DNA of 64,000 nt from Acidobacteriota bacterium. GTDB lineage: Bacteria > Acidobacteriota > UBA4820. Positions 37,855-45,718 of this stretch are shown here, piece by piece. A program made the position numbers and the translations under genes. Numbering within the stretch: position 1 is the first letter of the stretch; each line of letters begins with the position of its first letter. The stretch is from NCBI GenBank assembly GCA_029559035.1, contig JAKQCT010000074.1:1-64000 (forward strand), given 5' to 3'. The notes under the pieces were generated by a model. That model was not told where the DNA came from and made no database searches. It saw only the letters and a program-made list of their open reading frames with translations.

Positions 37855-38724
37855 TCAGGAGAACAACCCCAGGGTGTATTCCCTGCTGTCAAAAGGAACG
37901 AGGTCCTCGACGCTCTCGCCGACGCCCACGTAGCTTATCGGCAGCCTGAGCTCATCGGCGATCGAAAGCGCAATGCCGCCCTTGGCGCTGCCGTCGAGCT
38001 TCGTGAGCACGAGGTCTGTCACCCTGGTCCTCGCCAGGAACTCCCTCGCCTGGGCGAGGCCGTTCTGACCCGTGGTCGCGTCAAGCACCAGGCTCACCTG
38101 GTGGGGCGCTCCATCGACAGCCTTTCCGACGACCCGGGTTATCTTCTGGAGTTCCTCCATCAGGTTGTGCTTGACGTGAAGGCGCCCCGCGGTATCGATG
38201 AAGCAAAAATCGTAGTTCCTCGAGAGCGCTTTCGAGACGGCGTCGAACGCCACTGCGGCAGGGTCGGAACCTTCGCTCTGGCGGACAAGTTCGGCGCCGC
38301 TCCTTTCAGCCCATACCTCAAGCTGCTCGATGGCCGCCGCCCTGAAAGTGTCGCAGGCGGCGATCACCCCCTTCTGGCCGGAGCCGGTCCTTTTTTTCGC
38401 GAGTTTGCCTATGGTGGTCGTCTTGCCGACCCCGTTAACCCCGACAAACACATGGACCCATGGTTTCGACCCGTCAGGTTCGGAAAGTCCGGCGGGCCAG
38501 ATCCTCATGATCCTTTCGACGAGGACCGTTTTCGGGTCTTCCTCTTTCTTCAGGCCCGCGACAAGCTTTTCCATCGTAGGCACGCCCACGTCCGCAAGGA
38601 TGAGCGCCTCTTCCAGCTCCTCGATCAGGAGCGCCGAATCCTTTCCTCCGCCCAGCATCCCCTGGAGGTGCTGAGACAGGGCTTCCCTTGTCTTTTTCAA
38701 TCCTTCCCTGATTTTTCCGAACAT
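37855..38724 (-). CDS. ftsY: Signal recognition particle receptor FtsY
   Basis: 289 residues, the short form without the long acidic A domain. The NG domain is complete: the GVNGVGKTTTIGKLA P-loop, ACDTFRAAAIEQL, VFIDTAGR-type Walker B (CFIDTAGRLHV), LTKLDGSAKGG and the YVGVGE end. It targets SRP-ribosome complexes to the membrane. It lies within what appears to be one minus-strand transcript running from the cyclase gene at 41.2 kb to ribBA. Confidence 0.96.
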   Translation of the reverse strand: MFGKIREGLKKTREALSQHLQGMLGGGKDSALLIEELEEALILADVGVPTMEKLVAGLKKEEDPKTVLVERIMRIWPAGLSEPDGSKPWVHVFVGVNGVGKTTTIGKLAKKRTGSGQKGVIAACDTFRAAAIEQLEVWAERSGAELVRQSEGSDPAAVAFDAVSKALSRNYDFCFIDTAGRLHVKHNLMEELQKITRVVGKAVDGAPHQVSLVLDATTGQNGLAQAREFLARTRVTDLVLTKLDGSAKGGIALSIADELRLPISYVGVGESVEDLVPFDSREYTLGLFS

Positions 38725-38730
38725 TTTTCC

Positions 38731-39588
38731 CTACACTGGCGGCAGCTTGGAAAGTATCTCTTTGGCCCTGAGCCCGTACTGTCCCTCGGGGGAGATCTTT
38801 ATGACCCTCAGAAGAGCCGCTCTGGCATCCCCCGTATGTTGTTGTTTCAAAAGTGTTTCACCGAGATGGAAATAGATCTCGGGCCCGTCGCTTTGAAGCG
38901 CGCTGAAAACGGCCTCGACGAGGTCCGCCGCCTTCTGGTAGTTCCCGTAAGCCGAGTCGAGATCCCCCCTGCCGAGAGCTATCTTACCCAGCTTCATGTA
39001 GACGCGGTAGTCGTTCTGGTTCTCCTCCGCGGCTTTCCTGAAAACCGACTCGGCGTCACTCTGGTTGTTCTCCTCCAGGTAGATCATGCCAAGGTTGTAA
39101 TACGCGTTAAACCTGCTTATCATCCCTTCGGTGTTGATGATCGTACGGAACTTTGCCTTGGCCTCCTCGTACCTCCTGAGCTGCATGAGCGCGATTCCCT
39201 GGGCGTTCCAGATATCCAGCTTAGCCTGAAGCTCAGAAGGGTTCTCCCTGAAGCTCCTGTCAAGCCAGGCGAGGGCCCTCTCGAAGCGCTTCTCGCCGAG
39301 ATAGAAGATCCCCTTTGTATAGGAATACTTCGCGTGGCTCTCCAGTTTTATCGCGAGGTCTATGTAGTGATGGGCCGCCTGCATGTTCCTCCCGCCGGCA
39401 TACTCCAGGGCGAGGTTGTACGCGACCTCGCTGCTCTTAATGTTCTCGTCCCCCGGAAGGCTCCTGAAAGGCTCGTCGGACTGTGCCGGGGACGAGGAAA
39501 GTGCGGAACCGTCCGGAACTCGGGTATCGCCGGTCGCGCAGGAAACGAGCAGCAGGGAAACCGACAGCATCAGGAGAAACCTTTTCAT
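38731..39588 (-). CDS. TPR-repeat lipoprotein
   Basis: 285 residues. A lipoprotein signal peptide ends LLLVSC (lipobox Cys at about 17). The mature part is a string of tetratricopeptide repeats, seen as recurring A-x-x-Y/F-N-L-G and A-x-x-x-A-L/Y pairs (YNLGMIYLEENNQSDAESVF is one unit). It is probably a periplasmic scaffold at the inner face of the outer membrane. The start overlaps the stop of the cyclase gene by four bases, and ftsY follows. Confidence 0.9.
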   Translation of the reverse strand: MKRFLLMLSVSLLLVSCATGDTRVPDGSALSSSPAQSDEPFRSLPGDENIKSSEVAYNLALEYAGGRNMQAAHHYIDLAIKLESHAKYSYTKGIFYLGEKRFERALAWLDRSFRENPSELQAKLDIWNAQGIALMQLRRYEEAKAKFRTIINTEGMISRFNAYYNLGMIYLEENNQSDAESVFRKAAEENQNDYRVYMKLGKIALGRGDLDSAYGNYQKAADLVEAVFSALQSDGPEIYFHLGETLLKQQHTGDARAALLRVIKISPEGQYGLRAKEILSKLPPV

Positions 39589-41174
39589 TCGACCACCTCG
39601 TAAGCGGTAAGGGTTTTCGAAATGCCCTTGACCTGAACATCCTTGATCTCGTTCATTTTGAATTTCCCCCTGGCGGATTCGTAGGTCTTCTGCCCCACGA
39701 CTATCTGCCCGGGTTTCGCCACGGATGACTGGAGTCGGGAGGATACGTTGACGACCTCTCCCAGCACGGTGTATTCCATTCGGCGCGTGCTCCCTATGTC
39801 ACCCGCCACTATCCTTCCGGTGTTGATACCCACCCTGAAGTTCAGCTCGGCGGCTCCCTCTGCTTGTTCGTTGTACTCCCACAGCGCCTTCCGCATGTCA
39901 AGCGCGCAGGCGATCGCCTTTTCAGCGTGGTCCTCGGTGGAGACGGGTGCCCCGAAGAACGCCATCACGCAGTCTCCGATGAATTTGTCGAGCGTGCCCT
40001 CGTGCTTGAATATGACATCCGTCATTCTCGACAGGAAGCCGTTGAGCATGTGGGCCACCTTGCTGGGTTCCATGTTCTCGCTCATCGACGTGAACCCGCA
40101 GAGGTCCGCGAAGAGGATGGTCGCCTCCAATTCCCTTGCTTCGAGAGAGGCTTCCTGCTTGCTGGATTCGAGGATCCTCTTTACTACGCTCGGGGAATGG
40201 TATCTCTGCAGCCTGCTGGTCGCGATCTTCTCGGCTTCAAGCTTGGTCCTGAGTTCCGCCTGATGGATGGCGATGGCGCAAAGCCCCGAAAGCGCGGACA
40301 CCAGGTCCAGCTCAAAATCACCATAAGCTTTGACTCTGAGAGGAGTGTCCACGTATATCAGCCCTATCACCTTGTCTTCCACCATCAGGGGTACGCAAAG
40401 GGCCGAGCGGATTCCGAGCAGCCTTATAGACGCCCCCGCCTGGAACCTCTCATCCGTCTGGGCGTCGTGGCAGAGGATGGAAACTCCGTCATTGAAGGCT
40501 TTTCTTGCTATGGTCTGGCTTATCCTTATCTTCTCGTCTATCCCTTCCGCCTGCCTGACGACTTTCGGCGTCAGTTCCCCGGTCTGTTCTTCAGCTAGCA
40601 GTATCACTCCGCGCTGGGCGCTCGTGTGCTCGAATATTATCTCCATCACCCTGTTCAGGACTTCGTCGTATGTCGTCGCTTCGATCAGTTTTTTTGAAAC
40701 GTCCGCGAGGAGACCGAGGATCCGCTGGTTCCTCTGCAGCTTGCTCAGTTCGAGAGTCGGAGCCTTTGGCGTGGCATCCGGCTTCAGATCGGCCCTGAGC
40801 ATCTCCCGTACTTCCTTCAGCGACCTCATTATCGTTCCCTCGGCCAGCGAAGGATCGGACGGACCTTCTGCAATCATGACGCTGGAGCCTGCGTCCTCCC
40901 TGTAAGACAACGGGAAGCTTCCGACCTTGATTTCGTCGCCGTCCTTCAGCAGGGACTCCGATATTTTATCGCCGTTAAGGAAAAGGCCGTTCCTGGAACC
41001 AAGGTCTTTGACCCTGAATCCTATATCCGTTTTCTCAACTTCGGCGTGTTTCCTGGAGACCGTCGGGTCGAATATTATGAGGTCGTTGCCCTCCATCCTC
41101 CCGATGGATATCTTTCCCTCTTTCAGTTCGAAGCGGTGCTCTTCGCCCTCTATCCTGTATACGAGACTGGGCAT
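39585..41174 (-). CDS. FHA-GAF class III adenylate cyclase
   Basis: 529 residues. An N-terminal FHA domain (about 1-100; GRMEGNDLIIFDPTVSRKHA) binds phosphothreonine. A linker and GAF domain (about 160-315) follow, then a class III nucleotide cyclase (about 345-529). Metal Asp residues are seen in ILFADLCGF and FIGDCVMAF; the Lys in LDKFIGD favours ATP as substrate, though the second purine-specifying position is Glu (LGEVVN) where Asp is common. It would link Hanks-kinase output (pThr) to cyclic AMP. Three such kinases and two CNB-fold proteins are encoded in the window. Confidence 0.92.
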   Translation of the reverse strand: MPSLVYRIEGEEHRFELKEGKISIGRMEGNDLIIFDPTVSRKHAEVEKTDIGFRVKDLGSRNGLFLNGDKISESLLKDGDEIKVGSFPLSYREDAGSSVMIAEGPSDPSLAEGTIMRSLKEVREMLRADLKPDATPKAPTLELSKLQRNQRILGLLADVSKKLIEATTYDEVLNRVMEIIFEHTSAQRGVILLAEEQTGELTPKVVRQAEGIDEKIRISQTIARKAFNDGVSILCHDAQTDERFQAGASIRLLGIRSALCVPLMVEDKVIGLIYVDTPLRVKAYGDFELDLVSALSGLCAIAIHQAELRTKLEAEKIATSRLQRYHSPSVVKRILESSKQEASLEARELEATILFADLCGFTSMSENMEPSKVAHMLNGFLSRMTDVIFKHEGTLDKFIGDCVMAFFGAPVSTEDHAEKAIACALDMRKALWEYNEQAEGAAELNFRVGINTGRIVAGDIGSTRRMEYTVLGEVVNVSSRLQSSVAKPGQIVVGQKTYESARGKFKMNEIKDVQVKGISKTLTAYEVVE

Positions 41175-41235
41175 TTCCGAACCTCCATCTGCCGATTATA
41201 TCACAACCTTCGACACAAGGATTTCTCCCCCCTCA

Positions 41236-41267
41236 ATAAAAAAAGGGCGGCCTTTCGGCCGCCCTTT
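41236..41267 (-). terminator. Rho-independent terminator after the 1291-residue gene
   Basis: On the minus strand a perfect 11-bp stem (AAAGGGCGGCC/GGCCGCCCTTT) with a GAAA tetraloop is followed by a run of Ts (complement of 41238-41244). It lies about 20 bases after the stop and isolates the large secreted gene from the cyclase gene downstream. Confidence 0.95.
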
Positions 41268-41287
41268 CAGCGAAGATGGTCTTATGT

Positions 41288-44200
41288 TTAACGCGTGTAG
41301 GGGAATGAAGCCGAGACACAGCCATCGGGGTTGGTCACTGTAACCTGTACCGTGACGCCCTTCGGGCAGAGGGCCTTCAGAGCGGCGCCTCTCTTCGCAA
41401 CTACGAACCCGCTGTTCTTCCAGGTGGTGGCGTAAGGAGCAGGGGTTCCGTTGATCTTCACGACGCAACCGGGCTGGAATCCCGTGCCATAGACCTTCAG
41501 GCGGAAAGGATTGGTTCCCTTCGTGACCTGGGTGACCGTCGGAGGTGTGCAGGCTGGAGCTGTTACAGTGATGACGACGCTGCCGGACGCGGTGGCGCCG
41601 GTGTTGTCGCTGACCGTGCAGGTGGCGGTGTAAGAACCGGCCGCGGTGTAGGAGTGGGACAGGACCTGTCCGCTGCCCGTTCCGCCGTCGCCGAGCGTCC
41701 AGGTGTAGGTGTAAGGAGCCTGTCCGCCGACAACGTTAGCGGTGAAGACAGTGGCGAGGGGAGCCTGGCCGCTGGTCGGGGCTGCCGTCACGCTGACCGT
41801 CATTGCCGCATAGCTCACCAGGTTGAAGGAAACGAGCGGTGTGCGGTAAGGACCGCAGCTGCAGACGTCGTCTTCCCAGATGACCGCGACGAGGATGTGG
41901 TCGCCGTAAGGAACAGCGGTGGCATCCCACAGGAAGGAGAACTCGCCGTTCTCGTCCTTCGTGGTGGACTGGCCGATGTAGGTACCGGTGGCGATGATCT
42001 GACCGGGAGTCGTCGTGTCGGTGGAATCGAGGTACCACCTTACAAGGCTGACCGGACGGGCGGCCATTTCGTTGTGCATCTTCGCGGCAACGCGGATGTC
42101 GGCGCCCCTAACCAGGTCGCCGGCCATGGGCGCGGTGATGGTGCCCTGAGGGCCGTCGTTGTCGACGAGGAACGTGAAAGAGCTGCGTCCGAAGCTGTCT
42201 TCGAATCCCTGCAGGGTGCAGTCGTCGGTGATCCTGACCGTAAGGGTGTGGGAGCCGTCGGCAAGCAGAGTGGTGTCGATGCAGACCGGCAGCGGGTTGG
42301 GGCCGTCGGTCGGGATGTCGACCAGCGTCCATGCGCCGCCGTCGATCGCGTAGGCGATTTGGCTGACGTCGTCAGGAGAGCCGTCGGACACGATGTTCAG
42401 GGGGTTGGTGTATCCCCAGATGGTGAAGCAGAGGTTTCCGCAGACGACCCACGCGCTGGCGGGGTTGCAGAGTCCGCCGAGAGGCATGTCGTTGCAGCCG
42501 GCTGCCCAGACGATGTCGTACCAGGGAAGCGTGTTGATGTGATAAAGGTCAGGCGTCTGGAAGTAGGTCACGTTGCAGCCTGAATCCTCGACCTGGACGC
42601 GGATAGGTCCGTTTCCTACACCGTAGGCCCACTTCGTGGTGTCCCAGGCGTAGGTGTAGGTGCCGACCTGGCCGGCAGGGGTGCTGTTGGTCTTTTCGAC
42701 TATCCTGCGCCACGCTGAGCCGTCCCAGAACTCGAACCTGACCCTGGTGATGGCGCTGGTGTCATCCGTTACGGAAACGCTCAGGTTGACGGTCTTCTGG
42801 ATGTAGAGCAGGCCGCCGCTGTTGTAGTAGATGGGCGAAACGCCGATCCCCGGAGGATCCACGACCATGGGCATGTCATAGTCGGGTTCGAGCGTGAAAG
42901 CGCCGATCCCGAAGTAGTCGGTGGCGTAATAGACCATGCCGCCAAAGGTGGTGAGGCCCGTGAGCATGTCGAAAGGATACATGCCGGACTGGCCCGCGGG
43001 AAGAAGGACAGGTGCAAGCGGGCTTGCGATGCTGACGAGGAACACGGCGGGATAGCCTCCGGCCGTATGGTCGCCGCTTGCCGCGAGGAAGGAGTCCGTC
43101 ACCTTTGTGACATAGGTAGGCATAGGTGCCCAACTCCAACCGATCGTGAGGGGCGTCGTGCCGGCGGTCGAAAGGTTGAAGTGGATCGCGGGCGACTGGG
43201 AGATCATGCTGATCGGGTAGATGGTGGCAGTGTCGTCAATCACATAGGCGATATCGTTCACGATGGCGAGATCGAAGAGGTTGGCGAAGATCGCGCCGGT
43301 GTCGCCGGTGTCGGTGAAGACTCCGCCCGTGAAGCGGTAGGTGTAATAAGTGTCGGGGCTGACCGCGCCGATGAACACCTGGTCGGGATAGGCGGGATGC
43401 TCAAAGGTCTTGACGCTCCAGCAGGTGCCGCTCAGGGTCCTGAAATCGAGCAGCGACGGAGACTGCGGATAAGTGACGTCCACGAGCTCCAGCTCGCCGG
43501 AGGTGCCGATGACGAGGTAATCGCCGGCGAATGTCATCGAATAGACATCGAGGGCGTTGTCGGTGACATAGGGAGTTCCGCAGTTCATCACTACCGGGTG
43601 ATACTTGTCCGTAACGTTGACGGTCCAGACATTCGGAGTGCCGTCGGAAACGAAGAGGTAATTGCCGTCCGGAGAAACAGCCGCGTACCAGACCGCGTCG
43701 AAGCAGGCGTCCGTCTCAACGAAGGATGCCGTCACCGGCCAGGTGGGATCGCTGTTGTCTAGGATGGCGACGCCGCCGCCGCCGCTCGGAACGAAGATCC
43801 AGTCTCCGCTGCCGATGACGCCGTTGGCGTATCCGCCGGTCCAGTAATGCGCCGTCTCGACGAGGTCGGTGCCGAAGAACCTTGCGCCCCTGACTCCGTT
43901 CGCCGCGACGCCGCCGACCTGTGAATTGTAGCCGGCGTCAAAGATCATCCTGTCGGTCATGAAGTCCCAGGGGAGGCCGAAGTAGCCGGCAGCGATCAGG
44001 TTCGACAGCTGGGCTTCAGCGTGCCACACCCTGCCCTGCAGGTTCGCGATGACGATGTCGGTCCCGGGGAGTCCCTGGGGCGTGACGGTCTGCGCGTCCT
44101 TCATGGAGACCACGTCGTAGATGTCTTCGTACTCTTTAATGTGATAGTGGTTGTCGGGATTGTGAACGTCGGGGAGGTGGTAAACGCTCACCCAGCATGC

Positions 44201-45163
44201 ATCGTCCCAACTCGGGCCGAAGAAATAGGGTCCGATCCAGCCGTTGTAGTACTGCCACGGCTCATAGTTGCCGTATAGGTAGGGATACTTGTAGAGGATG
44301 TTGCCCGTGTCGTAGGCGCCGCCGGGATATGCGGTCGTCGCGTTGAAAATCTGGCCGATGAATGCGGGAGGAGAGCACGCCAGGTCGTCGATCAGCCAGA
44401 AGTCGTAGTAGCTCAACCCATAGTCACCTACGATGAGGACTTCGCCCTTGCTGACCGAATCTTCCGGGATGTACATCGGGATGTAGAAGCCGCCGATCGG
44501 GCTCGAGAAGATCCAGGTGAGTTCCCAGTTCGCGATGTTCCAGACATAGCCGTCGCCCCAGAAAAGATCGGTAAAGATAAGGTAATTGTCGTCGGGGGTT
44601 GGTATCGCATCGTTTAGCGCGTAATCGAAACCGGGGGCGTAAGCGAGGAACGAGGGGTTCACCGGGTCGGAAACGTCAAAGACGTAGGTGTAGAAATAGC
44701 TGAAAACATAAGCCATGCCGTTGTGGATGCGGATACGGAGCGGTATGTCGCCCCACCACATCTCGAGGGCGTTGGTAGGATCGCTGGCGCTCGAGAAGTA
44801 GAGGTTGCCGCCGGCGCCCCAGACGACCGCGTTGCCGTCGGTGTCCGAAGTCCAAGTTTCGCCGCCCATCCAGTAATAGCCGGGGTCACAGAGGCTTTCC
44901 GTGTTCTTTCCGGCTTTCTTGAAATGGTTGCGGATCTGTTCAAAGGCGGGACGCTCGAACATGTCCGTGCCCTTGAAGTCCCTGATGTTGAGCTCAGGAA
45001 GCATGCTGTCGAAGCCGTGTTTCTTGGCGTTCTCCAGGCGCTGCTGAGCATTGTCCTTGCTCGGGTGCTGCGACCTCTTTTCGGCCGCGAAGGTCATCCC
45101 GGCAAAGAGAAGGGCCAGAATCACTATGACCCCTAAAAACCAGTACCTTCTCATCTGTTTCAT
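41288..45163 (-). CDS. Giant secreted LVIVD/PKD protein with C-terminal IPT-like module
   Basis: 1291 residues with a signal peptide (about 6-27). Most of the length is a series of LVIVD-type beta-propeller repeats (AYVFSYFYTYVFDVSDPVNP and similar units; GDYLVIGTSGELELVDVTYP). A PKD domain follows near 1120-1205 (APLATVFTANVVGG ... YTYTWTLGDGG). The C-terminus is an IPT-like module (NPFRLKVYGTGFQPG ... VTNPDGC ... YTR) nearly the same as that of the M6 protease at 16035-17678. It has its own promoter and terminator and a GGAGG site before the ATG. A surface or adhesive role is likely. Confidence 0.88.
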   Translation of the reverse strand: MKQMRRYWFLGVIVILALLFAGMTFAAEKRSQHPSKDNAQQRLENAKKHGFDSMLPELNIRDFKGTDMFERPAFEQIRNHFKKAGKNTESLCDPGYYWMGGETWTSDTDGNAVVWGAGGNLYFSSASDPTNALEMWWGDIPLRIRIHNGMAYVFSYFYTYVFDVSDPVNPSFLAYAPGFDYALNDAIPTPDDNYLIFTDLFWGDGYVWNIANWELTWIFSSPIGGFYIPMYIPEDSVSKGEVLIVGDYGLSYYDFWLIDDLACSPPAFIGQIFNATTAYPGGAYDTGNILYKYPYLYGNYEPWQYYNGWIGPYFFGPSWDDACWVSVYHLPDVHNPDNHYHIKEYEDIYDVVSMKDAQTVTPQGLPGTDIVIANLQGRVWHAEAQLSNLIAAGYFGLPWDFMTDRMIFDAGYNSQVGGVAANGVRGARFFGTDLVETAHYWTGGYANGVIGSGDWIFVPSGGGGVAILDNSDPTWPVTASFVETDACFDAVWYAAVSPDGNYLFVSDGTPNVWTVNVTDKYHPVVMNCGTPYVTDNALDVYSMTFAGDYLVIGTSGELELVDVTYPQSPSLLDFRTLSGTCWSVKTFEHPAYPDQVFIGAVSPDTYYTYRFTGGVFTDTGDTGAIFANLFDLAIVNDIAYVIDDTATIYPISMISQSPAIHFNLSTAGTTPLTIGWSWAPMPTYVTKVTDSFLAASGDHTAGGYPAVFLVSIASPLAPVLLPAGQSGMYPFDMLTGLTTFGGMVYYATDYFGIGAFTLEPDYDMPMVVDPPGIGVSPIYYNSGGLLYIQKTVNLSVSVTDDTSAITRVRFEFWDGSAWRRIVEKTNSTPAGQVGTYTYAWDTTKWAYGVGNGPIRVQVEDSGCNVTYFQTPDLYHINTLPWYDIVWAAGCNDMPLGGLCNPASAWVVCGNLCFTIWGYTNPLNIVSDGSPDDVSQIAYAIDGGAWTLVDIPTDGPNPLPVCIDTTLLADGSHTLTVRITDDCTLQGFEDSFGRSSFTFLVDNDGPQGTITAPMAGDLVRGADIRVAAKMHNEMAARPVSLVRWYLDSTDTTTPGQIIATGTYIGQSTTKDENGEFSFLWDATAVPYGDHILVAVIWEDDVCSCGPYRTPLVSFNLVSYAAMTVSVTAAPTSGQAPLATVFTANVVGGQAPYTYTWTLGDGGTGSGQVLSHSYTAAGSYTATCTVSDNTGATASGSVVITVTAPACTPPTVTQVTKGTNPFRLKVYGTGFQPGCVVKINGTPAPYATTWKNSGFVVAKRGAALKALCPKGVTVQVTVTNPDGCVSASFPYTR

Positions 45164-45344
45164 CTCTTTACCTCCTTCATTTCAAACAAATCACACAAGA
45201 CCAACTTCGCGTTAAATTTTTCTATTCCTCCCGGATCTCCTCTCACTCTCGGCCAACTCCTGACCGTCCTTTCCCCGTTTGTCTTATTCCTCGCCATTCT
45301 CATCCCTCCTCCAAAAAAGGGACAATACTTTTCTTACCCGTTAC

Positions 45345-45373
45345 ATTTTACCCGCGACAAAGGCAATTGTCAA
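45345..45373 (-). promoter_or_regulatory. Sigma70-type promoter for the giant secreted gene
   Basis: On the minus strand a perfect -35 TTGACA (45373-45368), a 17-base spacer and a -10 TAAAAT (45350-45345; five of six consensus bases) precede the gene by about 180 bases. This is the best promoter match in the window, and it predicts a 5' leader of roughly 175 bases. Confidence 0.82.
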
Positions 45374-45669
45374 GTGCTCCTGTGTTTCCGTCTCGCTTCT
45401 GGAACAAGCGCCTCCTTTCCGTCCGGTCTTCTCAAAGCATACTCCGAAACCCGCCGGATTGTCAATTCCTCAAAGACAGTTCCCCCGTTTCCGCGACAAA
45501 CTGCCATCCCGCTTTCTGGCGCTCTTCCCGCGGCCATGACGGTTCCTCTCCTCGTTCTTTAACAATGTGTCCTTTTCTCCGGAAGCGCAAGTTCAAGACC
45601 TAGTACTCTGATATTCTTGGAAATAGGCTGCTCCTCGTTTCTTCTATTCCACCCCCCGGAGAGCAATCA

Positions 45670-45699
45670 TTGACCGAAAGCACCTTTATGGAATACACT
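45670..45699 (+). promoter_or_regulatory. Possible promoter for the TPR-CNB gene
   Basis: TTGACC (45670-45675), an 18-base spacer and TACACT (45694-45699) lie just before the GGGAGGAG ribosome site and GTG start at 45719. The leader would be very short. The rest of the 555-base gap (45164-45718) contains the opposite-strand promoter and no gene. Confidence 0.4.
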
Positions 45700-45718
45700 T
45701 TTTTACGGGAGGAGCATC

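Noticed and set aside
37855-37900. FMN riboswitch ahead of ribD
   Set aside because: ribD starts directly at the ftsY stop, so there is no leader to hold one.
37687-39603. 638-codon open frame on the plus strand
   Set aside because: It runs antisense to ribD, ftsY and the TPR lipoprotein gene, all of which have clear family motifs; the translation is Arg/His/Pro-rich with no domain.
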